Origin: Flavobacterium psychrophilum
Lineage (GTDB): Bacteria; Bacteroidota; Bacteroidia; Flavobacteriales; Flavobacteriaceae
Length of the DNA: 64,000 nucleotides
Direction: 5' to 3'
Assembly (NCBI GenBank): GCA_945874225.1
Contig: CAMCFT010000004.1
Location: 62,001-126,000 of the forward strand
In this document: piece after piece, positions 39,193-48,233 of the stretch
Position numbering within the stretch: position 1 is the stretch's first letter
Layout: each line of letters opens with the position of its first letter
Made by a program: the position numbers and the translations under genes
The notes under the pieces: model-generated
Database searches by the model: none
Seen by the model: the letters and a program-made list of their open reading frames with translations, nothing else
What the model was told of the DNA's origin: nothing

Positions 39193-40076
39193 TGCTTTCG
39201 ATACTCATTCCAATATATAATTATGATGCTTTTCCTTTAGTTTCGGAGTTACACAAGCAATGTTTGGAAAATAAAATAGATTTTGAAATTTTATGTCAAG
39301 ATGATGCTTCAAATCAATTTCTAACTGAAAATCGAAAGATTAACGATTTAGAAAAATGTAATTTTTCCAGAAATAATTCAAATTTTGGAAGAAGTAAAAT
39401 GAGAAATTTTTTAGCAGAAAAAGCCAAATTTGAATGGTTGCTGATGATGGATTGTGATACATTTCCAACCGAAAATGATTATATCCAAAAATACTTTTCC
39501 CAAATAAACGAAGGCCAAAATGTTGTTTATGGCGGTATCAAATACCAAAAAGAAAAGCCAAATAATGACCAATTATTGAGATGGATTTATGGTAATGCTC
39601 GAGAGTCCCTTTCGGTAGAAAAAAGGTACACTAACGCTAATGGAAATGCACTAACTTCAAATATATTAATCCGAAAAAATATCTTTATTTCAAATAAATT
39701 TGATGAATCAATCACCAAATATGGTTATGAAGATTTAGTGTTTTTGTCTGATTTGAAAAAAAAGGGAATTTTAGTAAAACACATTGATAATGCAACTTAT
39801 CATCTAGGTTTAGAAACCTCGAATCAGTTTTTAGAAAAGACGAAAACAGCTTTGGAAAATCTAAAATTAATAACAAAAAATAATCCTTTAGACAGTTCAG
39901 AAAGCAAAATTTTAAGGACATTTAGTTTTTTAAAAAGATTTTATCTTGTTGGTTTTGTTGCCTTTTTATTTAAAAAAGCAGAAAGAAAAATAGAACAGAA
40001 CTTACTTTCCCAAAAACCATCCTTATTACTATTTGATTTGTATAAATTGGGTTATTTTTGTTCTTTAAAGAATTAA
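39192..40076 (+). CDS. Family 2 glycosyltransferase
   Basis: A 294-aa GT-A-fold enzyme that transfers a sugar from a nucleotide donor. The N-terminus [14 protein letters not shown] is the GT2 start, CQDDASN is the donor-binding Asp pair, MMDCDTFPTENDY is the DxD-like metal site, and KYGYEDLVFLSDLKKKG carries the ED acceptor motif. It overlaps ftsE by one base. Acceptor and sugar are unknown. Its end is 2 bases from the end of the convergent methyltransferase gene. Confidence 0.9.
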   Translation: MLSILIPIYNYDAFPLVSELHKQCLENKIDFEILCQDDASNQFLTENRKINDLEKCNFSRNNSNFGRSKMRNFLAEKAKFEWLLMMDCDTFPTENDYIQKYFSQINEGQNVVYGGIKYQKEKPNNDQLLRWIYGNARESLSVEKRYTNANGNALTSNILIRKNIFISNKFDESITKYGYEDLVFLSDLKKKGILVKHIDNATYHLGLETSNQFLEKTKTALENLKLITKNNPLDSSESKILRTFSFLKRFYLVGFVAFLFKKAERKIEQNLLSQKPSLLLFDLYKLGYFCSLKN

Positions 40077-40077
40077 A

Positions 40078-40836
40078 TTATTTCTGATAAACCCCAAAAA
40101 TCGCATCGGAATGTGATTCCTGTTTTACGAATAGATCCTCTTCTTTTAAAAGTTTTTTAATCAATACCTTTGTTTCTGGCTCCTCGTTTAAAAAATTATG
40201 AGAAATTCCTTTTAACAAAATATGCAGAATATTCCAACCCAAATCAGTTTGTTCTAAAATTTTAAATTTTTTCAAACTTGGAACTATTGCCTCTGAATCT
40301 ATTGCCTCTGAAGGATCAACAAGCAACATTCGCAAAATTCCAGGTTTATATACTTTCCTCTTAGTTGAAGAATTATTAATCAATAATTTATACTTTCTTG
40401 GTAATTTTTCGAGCAATTGGTTTGCTTTATCAAGTTGTTTTTTAGTCCATTGTAAACGAATTGGACCAACATATTCAAAAACAACTAAAATTCCATTTTC
40501 TGACAATAAAGGTTTCACAAAATTTTCAAGAGTATCTTCTACATTTTCAAAATGGTGTAAACTTGACGAAAATAGGATTAAATCGTAGAAGTTATTCTTG
40601 AAATCTATTTTTTTAAAATCACCAGCCTGATAATTTATATTCAAATTATTTTCAAAAGCAAATTTCTGAGCATTTACAACACTTTGACTTGAAAAATCTA
40701 TAGCATCAATCTGAGAAAAACAGTCATGTTTTGCGAAATTTCTTTCGTGCAAACCTTCCCCACAACCCACAGAAAGCATTCTTAAATCTTTTTTATCGGA
40801 CAAGTATTTATTAAAAACATAATCTTCATAAATCAT
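40078..40836 (-). CDS. Class I SAM-dependent methyltransferase (3' part of an interrupted gene)
   Basis: The 252 aa from the first available ATG hold the SAM-binding core: MLSVGCGEGLHERNFA (motif I), DAIDFSSQSVVNAQ (motif II), YQAGDFKKIDF, and LILFSSSLHHFENVEDTL. The frame clearly continues upstream of this ATG: reading on gives DFWLIPEIQQSWNLKISGD.., which looks like the real N-terminal part, up to a TAA at 40954-40956. See the next entry. The last gene of a minus-strand run of glycan genes, so the substrate is probably a surface sugar or lipid-linked glycan. Confidence 0.85.
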   Translation of the reverse strand: MIYEDYVFNKYLSDKKDLRMLSVGCGEGLHERNFAKHDCFSQIDAIDFSSQSVVNAQKFAFENNLNINYQAGDFKKIDFKNNFYDLILFSSSLHHFENVEDTLENFVKPLLSENGILVVFEYVGPIRLQWTKKQLDKANQLLEKLPRKYKLLINNSSTKRKVYKPGILRMLLVDPSEAIDSEAIVPSLKKFKILEQTDLGWNILHILLKGISHNFLNEEPETKVLIKKLLKEEDLFVKQESHSDAIFGVYQK

Positions 40837-41043
40837 TTCTGGATCACCCGATATTTTTAAATTCCAAGATTGCTGAATTTCGGGAATTAGCCAAAAATCT
40901 GATGTCGATTCGAAAGCGTCCCATTTAGATTCAATTCTGGATTTCGGGAGAATTTAAAATTTTTTAAAAAAGTAGGCAACACTTTTTTCCTTAATTTTAT
41001 GATAAACATCCAAAAAATCGCCAAATGATATATAATGTCGCAT
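40837..41043 (-). pseudogene. 5' part of the methyltransferase gene, cut by an in-frame TAA
   Basis: From an ATG at 41043 the frame reads MRHYISFGDFLDVYHKIKEK..YFFKKF, then TAA at 40954-40956. It then continues in the same frame as KSRIESKWDAFESTSDFWL straight into the methyltransferase at 40836. The ATG lies 14 bases after the stop of the upstream glycosyltransferase, exactly where an operon gene should begin. A single nonsense change is the simplest reading. Two compensating indels in the A/T run, or a sequencing error there, could look the same. Confidence 0.65.
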
Positions 41044-41057
41044 AAAAATAAAGTTAA

Positions 41058-42164
41058 TTATTTGATTTTATTATCGTTATATAATTCAAAAAGTAATAAA
41101 TCCCATTGTTTCATGATAGCATCCAAATTGTATTTTTGAACTGACAAAACTGCGTTTTTTCCCAAACGCTTAATTCTTTCTTCATCATTAATTATTTGAA
41201 TTACACTTTCGGAAAATGCATCAATATTGTGATTTTCAATCAACAATCCATTTTCATTATTGATTATTAAAGCTCTTGGACCGCAAGGACAATCAAAAGC
41301 TACACAAGGCAGTCCACAAGTCATTGCTTCAAGCAAAACCATTGGAAATCCTTCAAACCTTGAGGCCATAAGGCATAAACTAGCGTTTTGATATTTTTCA
41401 ATGATGTTTGCAACTGGTTCATAAAAATTTACATTGGAAGCAATGTTCAATTCGTTAGCCATTTTTTGATATCCTAAATTGACTTCGATTTTTCCATAAA
41501 TATCTAAGATCCAATCTGGATGAAACAACACCACTTTTTGCCATATTAAAAGCAATCTGTCAATCCCTTTTTCGTGGGAATGTCTTGCAATTGCAATTGC
41601 TTTTTTAGTATTTAAACCTGAGGTCTTATCAGTTTCAAACCATATTGGATTGGGGATTATTATGCTATTTTCTATATTCCATTCTTTGTCGCTTTCATGT
41701 GATAAAAGAATAATTTTTTTGAATTTCCTAGACGCTATTTTTTTGAAAACAATTTCAAGATATTGTTTTATATTATTTATAAGATTGCTTTTTATTTCAT
41801 TCTCACTATTAAATATAGAACCATGAACTTCAAATATAATTGGAATTTTATTAATAGAAAACCAAGGGATAAAAAACCCTTTTAAACCGTCACACACTAC
41901 AATCAAATCTGGGTTTATGCCGCTTATTTGCTTTTTAAATTCCTTTCTGTAATTAAATAATAATTTAAGATTATTGCCTTCCAATTTCATATTGTGCAAG
42001 CCAATTTTCTGGTTAAACTCATAAAATAATGGGGAATTTTCATTCTGAGTCAAAATATGTATTTCGTGCCAAAAAACAGTTGACAAATAATTAGCTTTTA
42101 ATGAAATAACACGAACAAGACCGCCTTCTCCTGTAATCCTTGGAGTTATATAAAGAATTTTCAT
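41058..42164 (-). CDS. Family 4 glycosyltransferase
   Basis: A 368-aa GT-B-fold, retaining enzyme. N-terminal: ITPRITGEGGLVRVISLKANYL, the glycine loop of GT4. C-terminal: the donor site AIARHSHEKGIDRLLLIW and the E-x7-E motif with EGFPMVLLEAMTCGLPCVAFDCPCGPRALI. It overlaps the ketoisomerase gene by 4 bases. Its closest relative here is the GT4 at 42577-43683, which has nearly the same E-x7-E region, suggesting duplication. Confidence 0.92.
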   Translation of the reverse strand: MKILYITPRITGEGGLVRVISLKANYLSTVFWHEIHILTQNENSPLFYEFNQKIGLHNMKLEGNNLKLLFNYRKEFKKQISGINPDLIVVCDGLKGFFIPWFSINKIPIIFEVHGSIFNSENEIKSNLINNIKQYLEIVFKKIASRKFKKIILLSHESDKEWNIENSIIIPNPIWFETDKTSGLNTKKAIAIARHSHEKGIDRLLLIWQKVVLFHPDWILDIYGKIEVNLGYQKMANELNIASNVNFYEPVANIIEKYQNASLCLMASRFEGFPMVLLEAMTCGLPCVAFDCPCGPRALIINNENGLLIENHNIDAFSESVIQIINDEERIKRLGKNAVLSVQKYNLDAIMKQWDLLLFELYNDNKIK

Positions 42165-42565
42165 TCTTTCGATTTGAAAAATTCATCATAATCCCTAATA
42201 TAATCGTCTTCATTAAAAACATCTGAAGCAATAACTAGACAAACTGCTCCTGATGAAAAATTTTGTAATTCACGCCAAATTCCTGTAGAAATATGTAACC
42301 CAACATTTGGTTTGTTCAACAAAAATGATTTTTTTTGAAATCCATCATTTACTGTAACTTCAAAACTACCACTCAAAGCTATTAATACTTCATCCTGTTT
42401 TATATGAGAATGCCCACCCCTAAAAGCGTTATTAGGAACATCAAAAAGATAGTAAATTCGCTTAAATTCAAATGGTAGAATATCATTTTGTATGAATGCT
42501 AAATTCCCCCGAGTATCTTCTACCACAGGAAATTTAATCATTTGTATATTATTTATAGTTGCCAT
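42161..42565 (-). CDS. FdtA/QdtA-type sugar 3,4-ketoisomerase (cupin)
   Basis: A 134-aa cupin. Family signature RGGHSHIKQDEVLIALSGSFEVTVNDG with the active-site His residues, then ISTGIWRELQNFSSGAVCLVIAS. FdtA and QdtA shift the keto group of dTDP-4-keto-6-deoxyglucose from C4 to C3, ahead of amination by a DegT-type enzyme. Such an aminotransferase is at 47076-48233. Product could be a Fuc3N or Qui3N derivative; the sequence does not decide which. WxcM-type fused acetyltransferase is absent. Confidence 0.85.
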   Translation of the reverse strand: MATINNIQMIKFPVVEDTRGNLAFIQNDILPFEFKRIYYLFDVPNNAFRGGHSHIKQDEVLIALSGSFEVTVNDGFQKKSFLLNKPNVGLHISTGIWRELQNFSSGAVCLVIASDVFNEDDYIRDYDEFFKSKE

Positions 42566-42576
42566 ATTTTAAATTC

Positions 42577-43683
42577 CTAATTATCACTAATATTCAACAA
42601 ATTTAACCATTGTTTACCAATTTCATTTAATGAAAACCTATTAATACTTTCTCTTGCATTTTGTTTGCAAACTTTATAAAGATTTTCGTCTAAATACATT
42701 CTATTTAAAGCAGCTGTAAATTCAGTGAAATTTTGATTTTCAACTAACAAACCATTTATTTCATTTTTTATAATTTCATTTGGCCCAGACTGACAATCAA
42801 AAGCAACGACGGGTGTTTCACAGGCCAATGATTCTAACAAAACCATAGGAAATCCTTCATTTCTACTGGACAAAACTGAAAAAAGTGCTTTTTTATAATA
42901 CGGAAATACATTTGAAATTTTTTCTTTAAAAATAACCCACTCTTCCAAATTTAATTCCTTTGAAAGATGTTTCAAATTTGAAAGCAAAACTCCTTCACCA
43001 ATTAGTATCAATCTAATTTTATTTTTTATTAATTCTGATTTAGAATAGGCAACAATTAATTTATCAAACTGCTTCACGTCAATATGCATATTCCCAACAG
43101 CCAAAATATAGTTGTAATCCATTTCAAATTCCTTTTTTGATTGTTGATTTATATAATCTAAATCAACTGCATTATAAATTGTTTGAACCTGATTGTAACT
43201 ATAATTTAAACGTATTTTTTCATTTATTAAATTAGAAACAGCTATGATTTTATAAGATTTTTTATAAATATATTTTGCTAAAACCTCGAGTTTTGGAAAA
43301 TACAATTCTGTCATATAACTATGAATTACCACTATCAAAGGAGTATTATAGATAAATTTGGTCAGTATTAATTCTTGCCATTGTTTGTTTTTTGCACGTG
43401 TATCAATTATGAAATCAAATTGATTGTTTCTAAAAAACGAATATAAAGTAAAGAATCTATTAAATCTATCAGATAAACTGAAACCTCCTTTTTTTAATTT
43501 TCCTAAATTTAAAATTTTTCCGGAAAATTGATATTCAATGTTGTCCAGAACTAAAACGTGGTGAACATTACAATTATGTTTTTCTAAAAATTGAGATAAA
43601 ACAGCCGAACATCTTTCAGCTCCGCCTCCAGCTAACTGATCAGATACTAAACAAATATTGTATTCCTTTAAAGAAGATTCCAC
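42577..43683 (-). CDS. Family 4 glycosyltransferase
   Basis: A 368-aa GT-B enzyme, from a GTG at 43683 (VESSLKEYNICLVSDQLAGGGAERCS). An ATG at 43716 would add MIIFVVKIIKI, which does not look like a GT4 start. That ATG would also lie only 2 bases from the divergent gene and upstream of a possible minus-strand promoter (TATATTTG at 43704-43711). The motifs GGGAERCSAVL, ILAVGNMHIDVKQFDKLI and EGFPMVLLESLACETPVVAFDCQSGPNEII are GT4-typical. Eleven bases separate it from the FdtA-like gene. Confidence 0.88.
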   Translation of the reverse strand: MESSLKEYNICLVSDQLAGGGAERCSAVLSQFLEKHNCNVHHVLVLDNIEYQFSGKILNLGKLKKGGFSLSDRFNRFFTLYSFFRNNQFDFIIDTRAKNKQWQELILTKFIYNTPLIVVIHSYMTELYFPKLEVLAKYIYKKSYKIIAVSNLINEKIRLNYSYNQVQTIYNAVDLDYINQQSKKEFEMDYNYILAVGNMHIDVKQFDKLIVAYSKSELIKNKIRLILIGEGVLLSNLKHLSKELNLEEWVIFKEKISNVFPYYKKALFSVLSSRNEGFPMVLLESLACETPVVAFDCQSGPNEIIKNEINGLLVENQNFTEFTAALNRMYLDENLYKVCKQNARESINRFSLNEIGKQWLNLLNISDN

Positions 43684-43718
43684 TATTTTAATTATTTTTA
43701 CAACAAATATAATCATTT

Positions 43719-44852
43719 ATGCGAATTCTACTTGTCGGGGAATACAGTCGATTTCATAATTCACTTAAAGAAGGATTACAGGAGCTTGGAAACGAAGTTT
43801 ATATCGTTTCAAATAGTGATTTTAGAAATTTTCCTGTTGATTATTCTATTGATTCAAAATTTTGCAATACAAAATTGATAAACATTTTTAGACAATCTAT
43901 TTTCAGACTATTTAACTATGACATTGCAAAATTTGAGCTAGGTCTTCGATTTTATTTATTATTAGATAAATTCGAGGGTTTTGATGTTGTGCAATTTATA
44001 AGTGAAACACCTATAAAAACAAATAAAAAAATAGAACTTTTTTTGTTGAAAAACATTTTTAAAAAAAATAAAAAGGTTTATGTTCTTTCGTGCGGTGCAG
44101 ATTATCTGAATATGAAATACGATTTTGAAAACAAAAACAAAAAATCGATTTTACAAGCTTTTTTTAATAACCCAAACTTAACTAAAGAGTATGCCTCTTA
44201 TTTTGATATATTGAAAGACAATCATAAAAAAGTACACGAATTTGTTTTAAAAAATTGCAACGGAATTATTGCAACTGATTTCGATTATGTTGATGCAATA
44301 AAAAATCACCCAAAGTGTTTAGGATTAATTCCTTATCCAATAAATTTTGAAAAATTGAATTTTGAAGAGCTGAGAATTGAAAATAAAATAATTATTTTTT
44401 TAGGAGTCAACGAATGGAATTATAATCAAAAAGGAATTTATTTTTTTGAAAAAGCATTAGAAATTATTGCAGAAAAATACGATTCAAAAATTGAAATCAA
44501 TATTGCAAAATCAATTCCATATAACGATTATATCAACCTTTACAATAAAGCTCATATACTTTTAGACCAAGCGTATAGCTATGACCAAGGTTATAATGCT
44601 CTCGAAGCAATGGCAAAAGGAAAAGTAGTTTTTACAGGCGCTGAACAAGCATTTGTTGATTATTATAAAATAAAAGAATGTGTATGTGTAAATGCAAAAC
44701 CAGATGTGAATTACTTAGTAAAAGAATTGTCTTTTTTGATTGAAAATCCCGATGAAATAATTGCCATTGGAAAACGTGCCAGAGCATTTGTAGAAAAAGA
44801 ACACGATTACATAAAAATTGCCGAGAAATATTTAGAAGTCTGGGATATTTAA
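43719..44852 (+). CDS. Glycosyltransferase, GT4-like
   Basis: A 377-aa GT-B-like protein. N-terminus MRILLVGEYSRFHNSLKEGL, mid-part FLGVNEWNYNQKGIYFFEKAL (donor-site start), C-terminal YDQGYNALEAMAKGKVVFTGA. The E-x7-E motif is only partly preserved (GYNALEAMAKG). It is the one plus-strand gene inside a minus-strand glycan cluster. Its 3' end overlaps the convergent LbH gene by 4 bases. Very AT-rich, even for this locus. Confidence 0.85.
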   Translation: MRILLVGEYSRFHNSLKEGLQELGNEVYIVSNSDFRNFPVDYSIDSKFCNTKLINIFRQSIFRLFNYDIAKFELGLRFYLLLDKFEGFDVVQFISETPIKTNKKIELFLLKNIFKKNKKVYVLSCGADYLNMKYDFENKNKKSILQAFFNNPNLTKEYASYFDILKDNHKKVHEFVLKNCNGIIATDFDYVDAIKNHPKCLGLIPYPINFEKLNFEELRIENKIIIFLGVNEWNYNQKGIYFFEKALEIIAEKYDSKIEINIAKSIPYNDYINLYNKAHILLDQAYSYDQGYNALEAMAKGKVVFTGAEQAFVDYYKIKECVCVNAKPDVNYLVKELSFLIENPDEIIAIGKRARAFVEKEHDYIKIAEKYLEVWDI

Positions 44853-45604
44853 ACTTTCATCCAAATTTTTAATTGTTCATCTTCACCCTCCCAATCACGA
44901 GAAATATTAGATTTAAGATGTTTTGCAGGTATTCCACCTATGAGAATATTTTTCCCCAAAGAAAAATAATCCCTATTACATAAACTATTTGATGCGATAA
45001 TACAAAAATCCGGAGTTGTAGTATTTTGCATTATTGAAGTTCTATTCCCCACCCAATTATAATCTCCAATTTGTATTGGTAAAACCATCGGCTGTTTTTT
45101 TCCTGTTTCTAAATTTATTAACTGATGGAAATTAGAGTCCATTATCTGGCTTTCAAAACCTATTCGAGCATATTTACCAAAAACTATTTTACAGTAACAA
45201 AGTAACTTTCCTCTGGAACCTAGTGCAAATAAATCGCCAATCTCACAATAGGATTCAGGCCCTATATAAACTAAACAATCTTTTCCGAAATGAGCATTCC
45301 CTTTAAAAACAAGCTTTCCAGACAAATAAAATTCCGCAATTCCCTGCGCTTTTTTAAATAACTCAAAAGTTTGCCCAAAACCAATCATTCCTGTTTTAAT
45401 AGGTGCATCGATAATTATTTCTCCAGTTAAATCATATAATTTTACTTTACCATAAAAAAATACTGGAAGTTTTTTTGCAATGCTAAATGGAAATTTTTTA
45501 AAATTAAAATATAATGTTTTGGTCCAATTTATAGAATAATAAAATTTCAATTTGTAATAAATAGCCCTTAAATTCCCATAATATTCTCTAAGCATTTTAA
45601 TCAT
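44849..45604 (-). CDS. Left-handed beta-helix (hexapeptide) acyltransferase-like protein
   Basis: A 251-aa protein with imperfect hexapeptide repeats that form a left-handed beta-helix: LVFKGNAHFGKDCLVYIG, YCEIGDLFALGSRGKLLCY, CKIVFGKYARIGFESQIM and IQIGDYNWVGNRTSIM. The His in MDSNFHQL could be catalytic. LbH enzymes usually acetylate sugars, and such an enzyme would complete an N-acylated 3-amino sugar. The first part (about residues 1-70) is not LbH-like. It overlaps the flippase gene by 8 bases. Confidence 0.8.
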   Translation of the reverse strand: MIKMLREYYGNLRAIYYKLKFYYSINWTKTLYFNFKKFPFSIAKKLPVFFYGKVKLYDLTGEIIIDAPIKTGMIGFGQTFELFKKAQGIAEFYLSGKLVFKGNAHFGKDCLVYIGPESYCEIGDLFALGSRGKLLCYCKIVFGKYARIGFESQIMDSNFHQLINLETGKKQPMVLPIQIGDYNWVGNRTSIMQNTTTPDFCIIASNSLCNRDYFSLGKNILIGGIPAKHLKSNISRDWEGEDEQLKIWMKV

Positions 45605-47072
45605 TTTTTTTCTTTATTAAATCTCTTAATTCCACCTTTTTATTAAATTGATATAAAACAAACACAAACGAAAGCAATGCCATTATCGACATCAAGAAAT
45701 ATTTCAAAACTGTAAATTGTATATAAGTAAACAAAAAAGTAACTATACATACTAAAATGCAAATTAAATAGATTTGATAAAAATCATTATCAAAATAAAA
45801 TCCATATCTCTTTTTGGTAATTCGTTTAACTACAAAAAAATGAATCAAATAATAGATAAGAAAACTAAAGCCAAGCCCTTCTAATCCAGAAAAATAATAC
45901 CCAAAAACATTTAAAATTAATGATAATATACTAAATCCAAATGCAGTTTTTATAAATATTTTAGAATCTCCTTTAGCAATTAAAATATACCCCATAGACC
46001 ATGAAACTGCCTTAAATAACATTCCTAAAATACCAAAACAAACCATTGGCATAATGGAAATAAATTTTGGTGTATATAAAATTTTTATTATTAACGGAAC
46101 AAATATCAAAAACAGAATTATTATTGGTGTAATAATAAGAATTGACATTAAAGATTGCTGAATTACACTAGTTCTCACTTTTTCATTTTCATCACAAATA
46201 GAAGCTAATTTTGGAAAATAATCAGTACTCATAACCGTAAAAATAATTCCAACATAAGAATTCAGTAATGTAAAACCTGCATTATAAAATCCAACATCTT
46301 CTAATCCTCCAATTTTGCCCACATAAATTTGAATTAAATAAGTAGATAGCAGCGTTAAAAAACCACTAAACGTAAGCATTATTCCAAGTCTAATTATACT
46401 TTTGCCTTCTGTAGTTAATTGATTGTTTGACACATTTGTTTTTAAAATTCCTACTTTTTTTGAAAAGTAAAAAGAAAACAATACTGAAGATAAGGATGCA
46501 ACAATTATTGTAGGTACAATCGCATCAATTCTGTAATAATAATACAAAGGAATTGAAAATAACAGTCCAAATAAATTTCCGTAAAAATTAGCTTTCGCCA
46601 ATAACTTCATTTTTCTTAATCCTTGTAAAACAACCAGTTCCCCAGTTGAAAGCTGCTTAAAAAGCAAAGTAATCGACAGAAAAACAAATGAAAAAGTATG
46701 CGCTGAATTTCCAAAAGTAAGTTGACTTAACCACTCGGAAAGAAAAATAGTCAGCAAAGCACCAAAGATCCCCGTTAATAAAGCTAACTTCTTAACTATT
46801 GTTACATTAGCAGATACACTATTTAAATCATCATTTTGATAACTACCTGAAATATGTTTTACTGCACTTGTTTCGATTCCCAAACCAGTAATTCCGCTAA
46901 TAATGTTTATGGTAGAATTTAATAAAGCAGCAATTCCCATTCCGGCTGGGCCTATGAATATTGCAATAAGTTTAGTCCGAATTATCGAAATAATAATATT
47001 AAAAAATTGAACACCTCCAAACAGAGATGTCGTTTTTACAATTTGCAAATAGGAAGATTTACTGTCAGACAC
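45597..47072 (-). CDS. Wzx-type O-antigen/polysaccharide flippase
   Basis: A 491-aa polytopic membrane protein with about 12-14 membrane segments. The start TSLFGGVQFFNIIISIIRTKLIAIFIGPAGMG is typical of O-antigen translocases of the MOP superfamily (Wzx/WzxE-like), which flip lipid-linked oligosaccharides across the inner membrane. It lies three bases after the aminotransferase gene and overlaps the LbH gene. No Wzy polymerase is visible in the window. Confidence 0.9.
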   Translation of the reverse strand: MSDSKSSYLQIVKTTSLFGGVQFFNIIISIIRTKLIAIFIGPAGMGIAALLNSTINIISGITGLGIETSAVKHISGSYQNDDLNSVSANVTIVKKLALLTGIFGALLTIFLSEWLSQLTFGNSAHTFSFVFLSITLLFKQLSTGELVVLQGLRKMKLLAKANFYGNLFGLLFSIPLYYYYRIDAIVPTIIVASLSSVLFSFYFSKKVGILKTNVSNNQLTTEGKSIIRLGIMLTFSGFLTLLSTYLIQIYVGKIGGLEDVGFYNAGFTLLNSYVGIIFTVMSTDYFPKLASICDENEKVRTSVIQQSLMSILIITPIIILFLIFVPLIIKILYTPKFISIMPMVCFGILGMLFKAVSWSMGYILIAKGDSKIFIKTAFGFSILSLILNVFGYYFSGLEGLGFSFLIYYLIHFFVVKRITKKRYGFYFDNDFYQIYLICILVCIVTFLFTYIQFTVLKYFLMSIMALLSFVFVLYQFNKKVELRDLIKKKND

Positions 47073-47075
47073 TAT

Positions 47076-48233
47076 TTAATATTCGTTTAAAGTTGCAATT
47101 ATAAAATCCACTTCATCTGCTGTAAGTACTGGACTTATTGGCAAACTCAATACTTCATTGTGTATTTTTTCTGTAATTGGAAAAGATAAATAATTCCAAT
47201 CCATTAAAGCCTTTTGTTTGTGTGGAGGAACTGGATAATGAATCATTGTTTGAATTCCTTTTTCTGATAAATATTTCTGTAATTCGTCTCTATTTTGAGT
47301 TCGAATAACAAACAAATGAAAAACATGATTAGATTGCTTTGCTTCGTCACTCGCAACTCCTCGCAATGACACTGTTGGCAAAGTAATTTTATCATTTTTA
47401 ATATTAGATAAATAGTGTTTAGCAATCACTTTCCTCTTATTATTATCCTCATCTAAATGGGGCAATTTGACATTCAAAAAAGCCGCTTGTAATTCATCTA
47501 ATCGTGAATTTACACCAATAAAATCATTGTAATATTTCGTTTCTGAACCATAATTCCTCAAGGAAAGAATAGTTTTTGCCAATTCAGCATCGTTTGTAGT
47601 TACTGCACCCGCATCGCCCAAAGAGCCTAAGTTTTTCCCTGGATAAAAGCTGTAAGCGCAAGCCCCCCCCGCCCCCGAAGGGGGAGCTTTTTTATACTCT
47701 TTTATTCCCCCTTCGGGGGTTAGGGGGCTAATCGCTCCGTGGGCTTGTGCTGAATCTTCGACTACCAATAAATTATTTTGATTCGCAATTTCATTAATCC
47801 TATCCATTTCGGCTAATTGACCATATAGATGAACCGCCAAAATTGCTTTGGTTTTTGAAGTGATCTTTTCAGAAATCAAATCTGGATTGATGTTATAGGT
47901 TTCCAACTTTGGCTCAACCAAAACCGGGACCAAATCAGCTTGCAAAATAGCCAGAATACTGGCAATATAAGTGTTCGCAGGAACAATCACTTCATCTCCT
48001 TTTTGTATTTTTCCCAATTGAATATACCCTTTGAAAATCAAAACCAATGCATCAAGTCCATTGCCAACTCCAATACAATGTTTTGTTCCGCAATAATTGG
48101 CAAAATTAGTTTCAAATGCTGCGACTTCATTTCCTAAAATATACCAGCCACTTGCTAAAACTGTTTTCAACTTTTCTTGAAAAGCAACATCATAAGGGGC
48201 ATTTATTTTTTTTAAATCAAGGAATTTTATCAT
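47076..48233 (-). CDS. DegT/DnrJ/EryC1 sugar aminotransferase (FdtB/QdtB-like) with two repeat insertions
   Basis: A 385-aa PLP enzyme that aminates a keto-sugar nucleotide, probably the 3-keto product of the FdtA-like enzyme. Motifs: [43 protein letters not shown], the PLP Lys in [18 protein letters not shown], and [16 protein letters not shown]. Two stretches are foreign. Residues 169-192 ([23 protein letters not shown]) replace the usual short loop before YSFYPGK and are encoded by a GC-rich palindrome. Residues 288-302 ([15 protein letters not shown]) are encoded by another dispersed repeat. Both are in frame. It overlaps the upstream FemAB-like gene by 4 bases. Confidence 0.92.
   Translation of the reverse strand: MIKFLDLKKINAPYDVAFQEKLKTVLASGWYILGNEVAAFETNFANYCGTKHCIGVGNGLDALVLIFKGYIQLGKIQKGDEVIVPANTYIASILAILQADLVPVLVEPKLETYNINPDLISEKITSKTKAILAVHLYGQLAEMDRINEIANQNNLLVVEDSAQAHGAISPLTPEGGIKEYKKAPPSGAGGACAYSFYPGKNLGSLGDAGAVTTNDAELAKTILSLRNYGSETKYYNDFIGVNSRLDELQAAFLNVKLPHLDEDNNKRKVIAKHYLSNIKNDKITLPTVSLRGVASDEAKQSNHVFHLFVIRTQNRDELQKYLSEKGIQTMIHYPVPPHKQKALMDWNYLSFPITEKIHNEVLSLPISPVLTADEVDFIIATLNEY
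47331..47371. repeat. Dispersed repeat in frame in the aminotransferase gene
   Basis: AGATTGCTTTGCTTCGTCAC ... CTCGCAATGACA is the well-known look of one half of a Bacteroidota dispersed repeat. It codes for [15 protein letters not shown] on the minus strand, just before the HVFHLFVIR strand of the enzyme. Confidence 0.75.
47661..47729. repeat. GC-rich palindrome in frame in the aminotransferase gene
   Basis: Two arms, each with the hairpin CCCCCGAAGGGGG (left) or CCCCCTTCGGGGG (right), flank an AT spacer (TTTTTTATACTC). Together they form a long imperfect palindrome. Sequence composition is far from that of the gene around it. Confidence 0.85.
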
